From Auxenochlorella pyrenoidosa (lineage: Eukaryota; Chlorophyta; Trebouxiophyceae; Chlorellales; Chlorellaceae): a DNA stretch of 22,346 nt. This document shows, one piece after another, positions 9,696 to 19,748 of this stretch. Position 1 is the stretch's first letter. Each line of letters starts with the position of its first letter. The translations under genes and the position numbers were made by a program. The stretch covers positions 18,752-41,097 of the forward strand of contig KQ482042.1 in NCBI GenBank assembly GCA_001430745.1. Reading direction: 5' to 3'. The notes under the pieces are model-generated. The model was not told where the DNA came from and made no database searches. It saw nothing but the letters and a program-made list of their open reading frames with translations.

Positions 9696-12600
9696 ATGGG
9701 CAAGAAGGGAAAAGGAGGTGGCGGCCGCGACTTCTGGGACGGCTTGTCGGGCTGGAAGGCTGTAGACGTCGGCGACGCCCTGCTGCTGGGATCTGAGGAG
9801 TACGGCTTCTGCGGCCTCGAGGAGCTTGATGGCAGCACGCTGGGTGAGTGCCTGGCAGCGGCGGCAGCGCCGCACGCGGGCGGCAGCATAGGAGGCGCGG
9901 CAGTGGCAGCAGGCGCACAAGCAGGCATTGCAAGGGTGGCACATGGTGGCTTCAAGAACCTTGCATTCTCTAGAATGCATTCTGACTGGGTGGGCAGCCG
10001 TAAGTCCACGCCGACGGGAAGCCCGCCTCGCTGGACGTTGCATTCTGCTGCTGCAGGCGACCTAGTGATTCCGGCAGATGGTGCAGCTGCCCCACCGGCT
10101 GCAGACGAGCAGCAGCAGCCCCAGCAGAAGCAGCAGAAGGGCAAGAAGCGCAAGGAGCTTGAGGCCGGCGGCGGTGCTGCTGCCAGCGGAGAGCAGCCCG
10201 ACGCTGCGGCAGCAGAGAACAAGAGCAAGAAACAAAAGGGCAAGGATGCGAAAAAGGGCAGCCAGCAGGGCAAGGCAGACGATGCAGGGGCAGCCGATGG
10301 CCGCGCCGCGGGCGGCGAGCCAGGCGCGGCAGGTGACGCCGAGTCGGTGGCGGCGCTCAAGGCGCAGCTGGCGGTGCTGTCCGCGGAGAACAAGCAGCTG
10401 AAGCGGCAGCAGAAGAAGGAGGCGCGCCTGGAGAAGCGCGCCGCGGCGGCAGCACAACGCAAGGAGGAGCGCGCGGCGCGGCGCGCCGCTGCCGCCGAGG
10501 CGGCGGCTNNNNNNNNNNNNNNNNNNNNNNNNNNNNNNNNNNNNNNNNNNNNNNNNNNNNNNNNNNNNNNNNNNNNNNNNNNNNNNNNNNNNNNNNNNNN
10601 NNNNNNNNNNNNNNNNNNNNNNNNNNNNNNNNNNNNNNNNNNNNNNNNNNNNNNNNNNNNNNNNNNNNNNNNNNNNNNNNNNNNNNNNNNNNNNNNNNNN
10701 NNNNNNNNNNNNNNNNNNNNNNNNNNNNNNNNNNNNNNNNNNNNNNNNNNNNNNNNNNNNNNNNNNNNNNNNNNNNNNNNNNNNNNNNNNNNNNNNNNNN
10801 NNNNNNNNNNNNNNNNNNNNNNNNNNNNNNNNNNNNNNNNNNNNNNNNNNNNNNNNNNNNNNNNNNNNNNNNNNNNNNNNNNNNNNNNNNNNNNNNNNNN
10901 NNNNNNNNNNNNNNNNNNNNNNNNNNNNNNNNNNNNNNNNNNNNNNNNNNNNNNNNNNNNNNNNNNNNNNNNNNNNNNNNNNNNNNNNNNNNNNNNNNNN
11001 NNNNNNNNNNNNNNNNNNNNNNNNNNNNNNNNNNNNNNNNNNNNNNNNNNNNNNNNNNNNNNNNNNNNNNNNNNNNNNNNNNNNNNNNNNNNNNNNNNNN
11101 NNNNNNNNNNNNNNNNNNNNNNNNNNNNNNNNNNNNNNNNNNNNNNNNNNNNNNNNNNNNNNNNNNNNNNNNNNNNNNNNNNNNNNNNNNNNNNNNNNNN
11201 NNNNNNNNNNNNNNNNNNNNNNNNNNNNNNNNNNNNNNNNNNNNNNNNNNNNNNNNNNNNNNNNNNNNNNNNNNNNNNNNNNNNNNNNNNNNNNNNNNNN
11301 NNNNNNNNNNNNNNNNNNNNNNNNNNNNNNNNNNNNNNNNNNNNNNNNNNNNNNNNNNNNNNNNNNGTCGACATCTCTGCCTGGAAGGACCTGCAGCTGA
11401 GCCCCTCCATTGAGGAGGCGATCGCGGCGCTGGGCTTCGAGGCGCCCACCCATGTGCAGGCAGAGTGCCTGCCCGCTGCCATCCGAGACCGCCGGGATGT
11501 GATCGGCGCCGCGCAGACCGGCAGCGGCAAGACGCTCGCCTTCGGCCTGCCCATCATGCAGCTGCTGCTGCAGGAGCGAGGCGTGGCAGGCGCAGCAGGC
11601 AGCGCAGCGGGCGGCACGGCAGAGGGCGGCGACGCTGCAAACGAGGGCGGGGCGGCGCCGCGGCAGCCCTCCAAGCTGCGGGCGCTGATCCTGGCGCCGA
11701 CGCGCGAGCTGGCGCTGCAAGTGTGCGACCACTTGCAGGTGAGGCGGGCGGGTGTCGCAGACTGTGGCCTCCCACAGTGTGTCAGTTGGGTGGCTTGCAA
11801 TAGCACTGTTCTGTGCCTACAAAAGGCCTGCTGGGAGTGCAGCGCTTCCTGCCCATTCAACACTAAATAATTCCAATGGGAGCTGGTCTCAGCCCTGCTC
11901 CTCAACCCTGGTAGCAAACCAATTGCGCATGCAGTTGGCAGGTACTGCGGTGCACAACTGATGCCCAGTTTGATGTGTTTCCACCTGCGAATGCCCCCCG
12001 TGCGTCAACGCTGCAGGCGGTGGGCAAGGCGTGCGGTGTGTGGGTGGTGCCAATCGTCGGCGGCATCTCGGCGCTCAAGCAGGAGCGCCTACTGTCCAAG
12101 AGCCCTGAGGTGCGCCGCCCCCCCCCCCCCCGATCCCCTCAACTTCCAGCCATGCTTGCTCTTTTTTCCGATGCACTGCCTGTCAGTTTACTTCACTACA
12201 CCCAGCCGTTGCTGCCGTGCTCTTCAGAGCCAGATCGCCTGCAGGCGGCGGCCTGCCCTGCTCGATCAACCGCGCAAGCCGTGCCCGTGCCTGTGCCCCT
12301 GCTTGTGTGCAGGTGGTGGTGGCCACGCCGGGGCGGCTGTGGGACCTGATGCGCGAGGGCCAGGCCCATGTGACCGACCTCTCCCAGCTGTCTTTTCTGG
12401 TCATCGACGAAGCGGGTGGGTGCCTGGCAGGGGTACAAGAGGGGAAAGGTGATGTGTGTGCGTGTGTTGGGGTGGGTGTGGAACGGGGGTTGTGGGGCTT
12501 GGTGGTTTTCTGCGCCTGTGGCCGCGCAGGCACCAGCATCGCCTGGCTGGCGCCGCACCCGCCGTTTCCTGCCGCCACTGTGCTGCCTCGCCCGTGGCTC

Positions 12601-15600
12601 CTGCCTGCCCGCAGACCGCATGGTGCAGCAGGGGCACTATGGCGAGCTGTCCAGCATTCTGGGAGCCATCCCCACCAACCAGCAGCTGGCCACGGCAGAT
12701 GCGCCCGAGGCAGAGGACGAGCCGGAGCAGAAGGAGCCTGTGAAGAAGCTGGGGGCTGAGGAGGAGGAGGAGGAGGAGGAGGGGGAGGAAATAGCAGCAG
12801 AGGGAGAAAATGATGATGATGATGAGGAGGAGGAGGAGGGAGCAGAGGAGGAGGAAGAGGAGGAAGAAGCAGGGCGCCAGCAGGGCGGCGCCCCTGCAGC
12901 CGCCCCCCAGCAGCAGGACGGCGAGGGGCACGCGGGACGGCGGGACGCGCAGCAGCGGCCGCGGGCGCGCCGCATGCAGACCTTTGTCTTCTCCGCCACG
13001 CTCACCCTGCCCGCCAACCTGCGCAAGCGGCTGCGCAAGGGCGGCGGCGGCGCCAGCGGCAGCAGCGACCTGGACAGCCTGATGGACAAGATACCCTTCA
13101 GGTGAGGTGGGGGCTGCGCTGCAGGGCATCTGGCTGTCCACCCCCACCCCTAACCCCCATACCGCCATCCCATGCCATCTTTCACTGATAGCCAGCCAGT
13201 TTCGGGCTGTCTGCACTGGGTGGGAGCCTCTGATTGCACTCTGCTTTGGGGTGATGCCGCCTCTGGTTGCTCCCAAGGTCCCCAGGTGGCGCATGCCAGT
13301 TGGCACCGGCTGCGCCCACGCGCCCTGCGCCTGCGCCTGAGCCGCCCTGTGCAGGGGCAAGCCCAAGATTGTGGACCTCACCTCGCAGCGCAAGCTGGCG
13401 GACAAGGTGCGGTACCTTTGCAGTACCACTGCAGTACCAGCATCGCGCCTTGAGAGGCGTCGGCGACCGGCCGTGCAGCGGCCGCAGCCGCGGGCCAGCG
13501 AGCTCTTCCAGCAAGCACATGCGCACGCTGCCTGCGCCGCTGCGTGCCAACTCTGCTAATTCGGGTGTGTCAGGCCAGCTGAGACGGCAGGCATGAACCC
13601 CCCCCCACCCCACCCCCCCACCCCACCCACCCAACACACACACACACACACCTCACCCCACACACAACCCCTCACGCACCACACCACACCCCCCACCCCT
13701 GCGCCCCAGGTGGAGGAGGCGTACATTGCGTGCGGCGAGAGCCAGCGGGACGAGTACCTGTACTGCCTGCTGGCCAAGCACCCGGGTGAGGCCCCAGCCC
13801 CTGCCCCGACAAGTTGTTCAACTAGACTAGACTAGACTCAGCCCCCCCCCGGCCCCGCCGCTGGCCGCCGGCCTGCCTGTGCGCCGCCGCGCGCCGCCGC
13901 GCCGGCCACGCTTGTCTGGCCTGAGAGTCTGTCGAATTGCACCGGAACTTGCGGCACAGGCCCTGCATGCATGCACCTTGTTTGCATCTCGTGCTGCCCC
14001 GCTTCCAGAAGGGGCTGCCTCTGCAGCAGGTCATGCCACTTGCCCTGCACCGGAAGGGCTGGGTCTGTGCCCGGTGCAGGATAGAGCTTTCTGCGAAACC
14101 CTCCTCTGCCCAGCGCCGATTGCGCTCTGCCTGCAACTGGTGCGCCGCTGCCCCCCGCTGCAGGCCGCACCATTGTGTTTGTCAACGCCATCAGCTCCGT
14201 GCGCCGGCTGGCAGCCATCCTGAAGCTGCTGGGCCTGCCGGCGCAGCCGCTGCATGCTGGTGCGCGGGCTGGGCGGGCGATGGGTCCCGGCCCCCGTTGC
14301 TTGCACCCTTGCTCACCTGGTTTGCCTGTTTGCGCGGTGCTGCAGGCTGCAGCGGCGCGGGCCGCTCACACGCATGCCCGGCCCTGCCTGCCTCTCAGCC
14401 CTCGGGCAGGGCATGCAGCAGCGACAAACCCTTTGCTTGCTGCGCCACCGCTGCGCTGCCCGGGGTGCTGAGCTGCCTCTGCCTGCCGCGCGCGCCCGCC
14501 ATGCCTCCGTGCTGCAGGCATGCAGCAGCGCCAACGCCTCAGAGCGCTCGACCGGTTCCGCGCCGACCCCAGCGCTGTGCTGGTGGCCACAGACGTGGCT
14601 GCCCGCGGCCTGGACATCAAGGACGTGCGGTGAGGGCCCGCTGGAAGCGGTCTGGGCTGTTTCTAAAAGGGCGCTGTGCGCCCGGCCGCCCTTCCCTGGC
14701 CTGACTGGCCCCTCCTGCAACGCCCAGTCTGGCAGGCTCTGCCAAGGAGCCTCTGCCCTGCACAGCCGCATTGGCACGTGCCCCTGCATTGCACCGCCTC
14801 CGTGCTCTCCAGCTTCATCCCAGTCCGCCGCTTGCCCACCCCCCACCAACCCCCGGGCCCCCACCTCACCCCACCTACCCTCAATCACACCCAATCCCAA
14901 CCCCACCCCCCCCTCCCCCCTGCAGCTGCGTGGTCCACTACCAGCTGCCCGCCTCGGTGGACGTGTACGTGCACCGCTCGGGCCGCACCGCCCGCGCCGA
15001 GGCCGAGGGCATCTCCATCGCGCTCGTCACGCCAAAGGCGAGTGCCGGCCAGTCAGACAGTCAGAACACACTTTGAACTATGCGTTTGAAGGGGAGATTT
15101 CAAGTACAGACCGCCCCGCGTGTCCTCTCGACCGCCCTCCTGCACGCCTGCGGCGGCGCGTCCTTGGCTGCCGCCGTGGCTGTGTGCCAACACTCGCGCC
15201 TGCCTTGGTGTCCCTTGAACCCACCCGCACACGCCGTGCTCCTGTGCCTGGCGCAGGAGAATGCCCGGTTCCTGGCGCTGCTCAAGGCAATGAAGCGGGA
15301 GGAGCCGCCAGAGTTCCCGCTGGTGAGGCCCCCCTACCCCCTGCTGCCCTGGCAGCGCACCCCCCACCCCCAACGCAGGCGGGGGCAGGCGAGGCGGCGG
15401 GGAACCCCGCCTGCGCGCACCGCGTGCGGTGCCCTTCCCTGGCTCCCCAAACGCGCGCCGCCACGCTGCCCGGCCTCCGCTCCTCCCTCGCCGCCGAGGC
15501 GCATCAGCCGTGTCCCTTCCCTGCCATGTGCACCCCCCCTGCAGGACGCTTCCCTGCTGCCCGCGGTGCACCACCTGTGTCCCTTCCCGGCCATGTGCCC

Positions 15601-16775
15601 CCCCTGCAGGACACCTCCCTGCTGCCTGCTGTGCACCAGCGCGTGCGCCTGGCGGTGCGGCTGGATGAGCTGGAGCGGCGGCAGAGCAAGAGCCGGGCGG
15701 AGAAGAGCTGGCGGCGGCAGCACGCAGAGGAGCTGGGCATCGAGCTCTCTGACGACTCCGAGGGTGCGGCGCCCTGGGGGATAGTTAGGGTCAAGGGTAA
15801 TGGATTGCAGCCCCCGCAGCTCTGCGCGCCGTGCACGTCGTGCCACCGCCAGGGTCGCCTGCAGCGGCTGAGCAAGTATATGGGCAGCGTCGCTGTCGTC
15901 GCGTCAAGGCCCCCCTTCCCACAGCCGCGCGCCTGTCCTCGGCCCTATCCTGCCCCCGCAGACGAGGAGGCCGTGGAGGGGCGGCGGCTGGGCAAGAAGG
16001 CGCAGCGCGAGCGGGGCGGCAAGCGCGGGCCCGAGGACGCGGGTGAGGGGCGGGCAGCCTGCAGCCTGCAGCGCCGCTGAGCTGCACGCCAACCGGTGTA
16101 CTGGGCCGCCCCCCGCAGCGTTGCGGGTCTGCACGCCAACCGCTGTAGTGGGCTGCCTCTCAGCCAAGCGGCATGGCCCTTGAAATGCCTCCCATGCCCC
16201 CCGGTGCTGCAGAGACGGCCGCGGGGGTGCGTGCTGAGCTGGCGGCCCTGCTGGCAGAGCCGCTGCAGCCCAGCTACAGCCGCAAGTGGTTCACTGGCGG
16301 CGCGGCGGCGGCGGTGATGGCGTCCGTAGACCCCTCGGCGCCGGCCGCAGCTGGAGGCAAGAAGCGCGGCAAGCAGCAGGCGCGCGGGGCGGCGGCAGGC
16401 GGTGCAGCAGAGGGGGAGGAGGCGGCGGCGGCGGCGGCGCCCAAGACGGTGCAGACCGTGAGCCATGCAGTCGCGCTGGCCCAGCAGCGCGCCGACAGCC
16501 GCAGCCAGGCAGCGCAGGCGGCGGCGGGCAAGCCGCGCAGCGGGCAGCAGGCGGCGGCGGCAGCGGGAGCCGGCAGGAAGGCAAAGAAGGGCAAGGGCGG
16601 GGACCCTCGGGCGGCCGCCCTGCAGGCGGCGCTCAGCAAAGCGCTGGCGGCGAAGCAGCGCAAGACAGCGGGCGGGGGCGGGCGAGGCATGGTGGTCATC
16701 CCGCAGGCTCTGGGCCGCGACGCTGCGGGGCCCTCAGCCCTGCAGGTTCTGCGTCAGAAACTAGGCAGCAGCTGA
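9696..16775 (+). CDS. RH13: DEAD-box RNA helicase, MAK5/DDX24/RH13 type (assembly gap inside)
   Basis: Nucleolar ATP-dependent helicase of the group needed for 60S ribosomal subunit assembly. Exons: 9696-9843, 10057-10508 (then gap), 11367-11738, 12017-12109, 12313-12415, 12615-13101, 13355-13406, 13710-13785, 14164-14259, 14518-14629, 14926-15037, 15257-15322, 15610-15763, 15962-16042, 16213-16775 (TGA). Frame is continuous, also across the gap: 1274 residues if the gap is all coding, longer than typical family members. Motifs in order: Q motif (PTHVQ), I (AQTGSGKT), Ia (APTRELA), VGGIS, Ib (TPGRL), II (DEAD, split by intron 12416-12614), III (FSAT), IV (IVFVNA), V ([11 protein letters not shown]), VI (HRSGRTAR). 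Insertions: Ala/Gly-rich between I and Ia, and a long acidic one between II and III. Both termini are Lys/Ala-rich, as expected of nucleolar proteins. Intron 15038-15256 has a GC donor. Intron 13786-14163 exceeds 300 bases. The start is the first in-frame ATG (MGKKGKGGG). Confidence 0.94.
9963..10046. repeat. Repeated GCATTCT / AGAATGC heptamers in helicase intron 1
   Basis: GCATTCT occurs at 9963-9969, 9977-9983 and 10040-10046, and its reverse complement AGAATGC at 9972-9978. The first two form an inverted repeat with a two-base centre. All lie inside the intron 9844-10056. Confidence 0.8.
10509..11366. other. Assembly gap (858 N) inside the helicase gene
   Basis: Unresolved bases between an Ala/Glu/Arg-rich N-terminal coding stretch and the start of the helicase core. 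The length is a multiple of three and the frame matches on both sides, but the true content may include introns, and the size may be an estimate. Confidence 0.99.
12756..12870 (+). repeat. GAG/GAA-rich tract encoding an acidic insertion
   Basis: Purine-rich triplet tract within exon 12615-13101 that encodes runs of glutamate and aspartate between helicase motifs II and III. It is in frame and uninterrupted, hence coding, and is likely polymorphic in length. Confidence 0.85.
13419..13439 (+). repeat. Direct repeat TGCAGTACCA x2 near a donor
   Basis: Two perfect decamers at 13419-13428 and 13430-13439, a dozen bases after the donor of the intron 13407-13709. No function is evident. Confidence 0.8.
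13598..13700 (+). repeat. C-rich and CA-repeat tract before a splice acceptor
   Basis: Long runs of C broken by single A, with about nine AC dinucleotides at 13634-13651, in the 3' part of the intron 13407-13709. It acts as an extended pyrimidine-rich tract upstream of the acceptor at 13709 and is prone to slippage. Confidence 0.85.
13821..13840 (+). repeat. ACTAG pentanucleotide repeat in an intron
   Basis: Three perfect ACTAG units plus one degenerate unit in the intron 13786-14163 of the helicase gene. It is AT-richer than its surroundings. Confidence 0.85.
15511..15642 (+). repeat. Tandem duplication of a splice acceptor and exon start
   Basis: Unit 1 (15511-15577) and unit 2 (15578-15642) align with about six mismatches and one 2-base indel over some 62 bases. 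Each contains the pyrimidine tract, CTGCAG acceptor and the first codons GAC-x-TCC-CTG-CTG. Only the second acceptor (exon start 15610) keeps the helicase frame; the first (15545) lies 65 bases upstream and shifts it. Confidence 0.9.
16082..16175 (+). repeat. Second tandem duplication in the last helicase intron
   Basis: Units at 16082-16128 and 16129-16175. The first 29 bases of each differ at three positions, and each is followed by a pyrimidine stretch ending in CAG. Both acceptor-like CAGs would lead to an early stop if used, so the real acceptor is the one at 16212. Confidence 0.85.
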
Positions 16776-16873
16776 GGCAGAGGCAGCACTCGAGGACGAG
16801 AATATCTTAACCAGGATAGGTGCATCAACAGTTGCACGCATTCCCAATCGCTGCTTTTCAAGCATAGCTTGCT

Positions 16874-16878
16874 TTACA
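16874..16878 (-). terminator. TGTAA poly(A) signal, TSPO gene
   Basis: TTACA on the plus strand reads TGTAA on the minus strand, about 240 bases after the TSPO stop codon. It lies beyond the helicase signal, implying overlapping 3' ends. Confidence 0.6.
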
Positions 16879-16911
16879 ATCTTGCATGGGCCCTGTGGCA
16901 ATGTGCACAGG

Positions 16912-16916
16912 TGTAA
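16912..16916 (+). terminator. TGTAA poly(A) signal, helicase gene
   Basis: TGTAA, the usual green-algal polyadenylation signal, 137 bases after the helicase stop codon and the first plus-strand copy after it. Confidence 0.65.
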
Positions 16917-17117
16917 CAGCCCGCACACGCTGGACCTTCCCCCCTGAGCCGAGCTGCCGAGGAGCGGCAATCAAATGGACCAAGGCATGGCCAAAGGACA
17001 GAGCGGAGTGGGCAGGATCGGCACAAAAAGGAACGACAGGACCTGCTCATTGTGTCCAGGTTCAAACCGTGCTGCCATGGGAAGCCTGCGCAAGCCCAGC
17101 TGGGGATGGACACCGCC

Positions 17118-19748
17118 TCATGCAGCCTTCTTCGCGCCAGCATCCGCGCCGGGGCTGCCGCCAGTGCGGGCGGCTGTGGCTGCGGCCACTTCGGGAGGCA
17201 CCTCGCCGCGCTGCCGCTCCCCGCCCTCAGCCAGGAAGACGTTGGCGGCGGCGGCGGTGGCCTCGGAGGCGGCGCCGGTCAGGGCGTCGCCAGCCTGGCG
17301 CGCCGCCACCTCAGCGCGGTCCGCCAGCTGGGCCGCCTTGGCAGCCGGCTTGCCGCCCGCGCTGGAGGCACCAGGGCCGCGATACTGCAAGTAGGCAGGT
17401 GGAGGATGGGGTGGGAGGTAAGCAAGGAAAGCAGACAGCACCGGGCGCTGGATGGAAGACGTCAACACGCCCTGCACGTTTGGGAGGGCACCCACGGTTA
17501 TGGCTGCGGAACAGAAGGGCAGGCGCGAGGGGCAGGCACGATGGGCCGGGTGGGCGCGGGCAAAAACAGGCGTGCAGCCAGCGCAGGCACCTGCTGGGTG
17601 GGCAGCTGGCAGCGGGTGGGCGCGGCCGGCAGGCCTTCACTCGGCCTTCCCATCTGGCCTGGAAGTCTGCAGCACAGGCAGTCCACACGCGCCGGCGGTT
17701 GCAAGACGGCGCAGCAGGGCGCAGCAAGCCAGCGAGAAGGGCAGGACGAGGGGCGGGCCGGGGCGCACAGCCAGGCCATTTATGTGCCGCGGCACCGCCA
17801 CTGAGCTGCCGGAGCAACGCCAGAAACCTTGCCGACCATGCTCCTTGCCATTGCCTTCCCTGCCCTCTAGCTGTCGCTGCACTCCGCTGCCCTCACGCCG
17901 CTTCGCTTCCCCCTCGAGCCATCTGCTCATTGGGTACCAAAGCTATCTGTTGCAGGCACAGCACTCACCTCCGGGTTGTTCTGCAGGATGTTGTAGGTCA
18001 GGGCTGTGGCGAAGGAGACCCAGCCGAGGTAGGGGATGAGCAGCTGGGCGGCCACTGCGATGGGAGGGTGCGACAGCGGGGGGTGCAGCCATGTTAGGAC
18101 GCGTGCGGCAGGGGAGGGCACAGCAGCAGGGAGGGCAGGCATGCCAGGCATGTGAGGACCCGCGACGTGCAGCAGGGCATGCAGCCGGGCAACCAGGCAA
18201 GCGCAGCGAAATGGAGATGCGAAAAACAATCCGACAAGGGTTATGGAGGCAACACAGTCCGAGCAAGCGCGAAGAGCAGCGCATCAAGCCAGCCACTCAC
18301 GGGTGTCCACCTTGGAAAACTCATAGATGGTGGCGCCAAGGACGCCCACCAGCGCTGCAGCAGGGCAGTGGGGTGGGGGTGGGGGGCAGGCGGGGGCGTC
18401 GGGCAGGCACGGCGGCAGAGGGCCACGGCAGCGCTGCCCCGGCTGTGGCGCCAGAGGGAGGGGCCGAGGCGCGCCGGCCCTGGCGGGCTGCCTCAAAGAG
18501 AAATCAAGGAGAAAGAAGCGTGCGCGCCGCAGCGTCTGGGTTGTTCTTGTCTCAGAGGCGGGTGGGCGCACAGGAGCGTGCGGCGCCGGGCACCCACCGG
18601 TGATGTCCACGGCCGCGGCCTTCAGGTTGTGCGCCTTGAAGAACAGGGGGCTCCACGCAAAGTTGAGCGCCAGCTGCGCCGCGTACAGGCCCAGCGGCAG
18701 CGGGCCGCCGCCCGCCTGCCACACGCGGTGCGACGCCACGCCCATGGCCGCGTACAGCACGGTCCACACCTGCAAGAGGGGGGGTGAGTGGGTGGGGGTG
18801 GTGGGTGGTGGGGGGGCAGGAGGGTTGGACGCCGGGGAGGGTCAACAATGAAGGCGTTGCGGGCACGCCCCGGGTCCTCTGCACCCCGGTGCAGGGTAGA
18901 AGCAGGCGACAGCGCACCACAAGCGGGCAACACAAGGCGCCCACACGTGCCGGCAGAGAAAGCAGAGGCGCAGTGCGGATTGCAGCACAGCAGGCTGCGG
19001 TCGCCATGCTGTGCACGGTGTGCTCACCGGTCCAAACAGCCAAGCGGGCGGGTTCCAAGAGGGCTTCTTCAGCTTGGGGTACCTGCCACGTGCCAGCGGG
19101 GGGGTGGCAGAAAGGCACGCGAATCTGGGGCAGGCGGGTGTGGCACATCGCATCTTTGACTGGCCGCAACCGGGGTTGCTCGGATTGGCGCATGTGCAGG
19201 CCTGCCCAGCACGCGCGACCCTTTGCATGTGCGCCTGCCCAGCACTCCTCCGGCTAATTGGAACAGAGCAAAAATCCGTTACTGCCTGCTTCTCTAAAGA
19301 AGTGCGCTTCTCACCAGCTCTTGGTCTCTGGAGCGATGGTCATGCCGATGGCCATGCCGCCCAGCACCGGCACGCCAACGGCCTGCAGCAAGCAGGGGAT
19401 CGAGCAGGGAAAATACACCGCGAACTCGACACTGTGCTGCGTTGAAATCAAGCAGACCTGACAGGCGCGCCTTCACTTCCCAGCAGAGCTGGAGCGGCGG
19501 CAGGGGCAACAGGGGCACGGCGGCGGCAGATTGCAAACCCTCGCAGGATTAGCGCGGCGTGCCCCCCATTGCGTTTCGATCACACCCCTGCTGTGAGATC
19601 CTCTGAGAAACGAGGCCTGCCAGCTGTCCGCTGTGCAACACCACCAGGCTCTCTGGCCTTGCCACCGCTGGGCACAGGGGTGACGATCGCTGACATAGAC
19701 CACAAAGAACTGGAGATCACGGCTCACCAGCGACAGTGAGTTGCCCAT
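17118..19748 (-). CDS. TSPO: TSPO/MBR translocator protein with a long C-terminal extension
   Basis: Five-helix membrane protein of the tryptophan-rich sensory protein / peripheral benzodiazepine receptor family; relatives bind tetrapyrroles and sterols and sit in mitochondrial outer, ER or Golgi membranes. Exons on the minus strand: 19748-19728, 19382-19315, 19082-19028, 18769-18598, 18354-18301, 18054-17969, 17384-17118, giving 240 residues. The first exon encodes only MGNSLSL; it was chosen because its donor joins in phase with the first membrane helix and no upstream ATG is in frame with exon 2. Signature motifs: WYPKLKKPSWNPPAWLFGP (residues 30-48), VWTVLYAAMG (49-58), NFAWSPLFF (84-92) and PYLGWVSFATAL (131-142). 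The core ends near residue 152, the normal family length. The last exon adds 88 Ala/Gly/Glu-rich residues with no membrane segment. Intron 17385-17968 (584 bases) and intron 19383-19727 (345 bases) show no other gene. Confidence 0.93.

Larger units (their letters stand above)
16776..17117. other. Convergent 3' region between the helicase and TSPO
   Basis: 342 bases between the helicase stop and the TSPO stop on the other strand. Green-algal poly(A) signals lie on both strands (separate entries) and cross over, so the two transcripts should overlap at their 3' ends. Confidence 0.7.

Noticed and set aside
9419..11917. Very long open frame on the minus strand across the assembly gap
   Set aside because: It is open mainly because 858 N contain no stop codons, and the flanks are antisense to clear helicase exons.
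14254..16080. 608-codon plus-strand open frame across helicase introns
   Set aside because: It includes C-rich intron sequence and leaves the helicase frame at several exons; only the 15610 exon coincides with it.
16117..16120. Acceptor-like CAG before the last helicase exon
   Set aside because: Splicing here in the required phase reaches a TGA before the conserved C-terminal region, unlike the acceptor at 16212.
19315..19460. Upstream extension of TSPO exon 2 as the true N-terminus
   Set aside because: The frame is open upstream but contains no ATG before a stop near 19480, whereas a 21-base first exon with an ATG joins in phase at a good donor.
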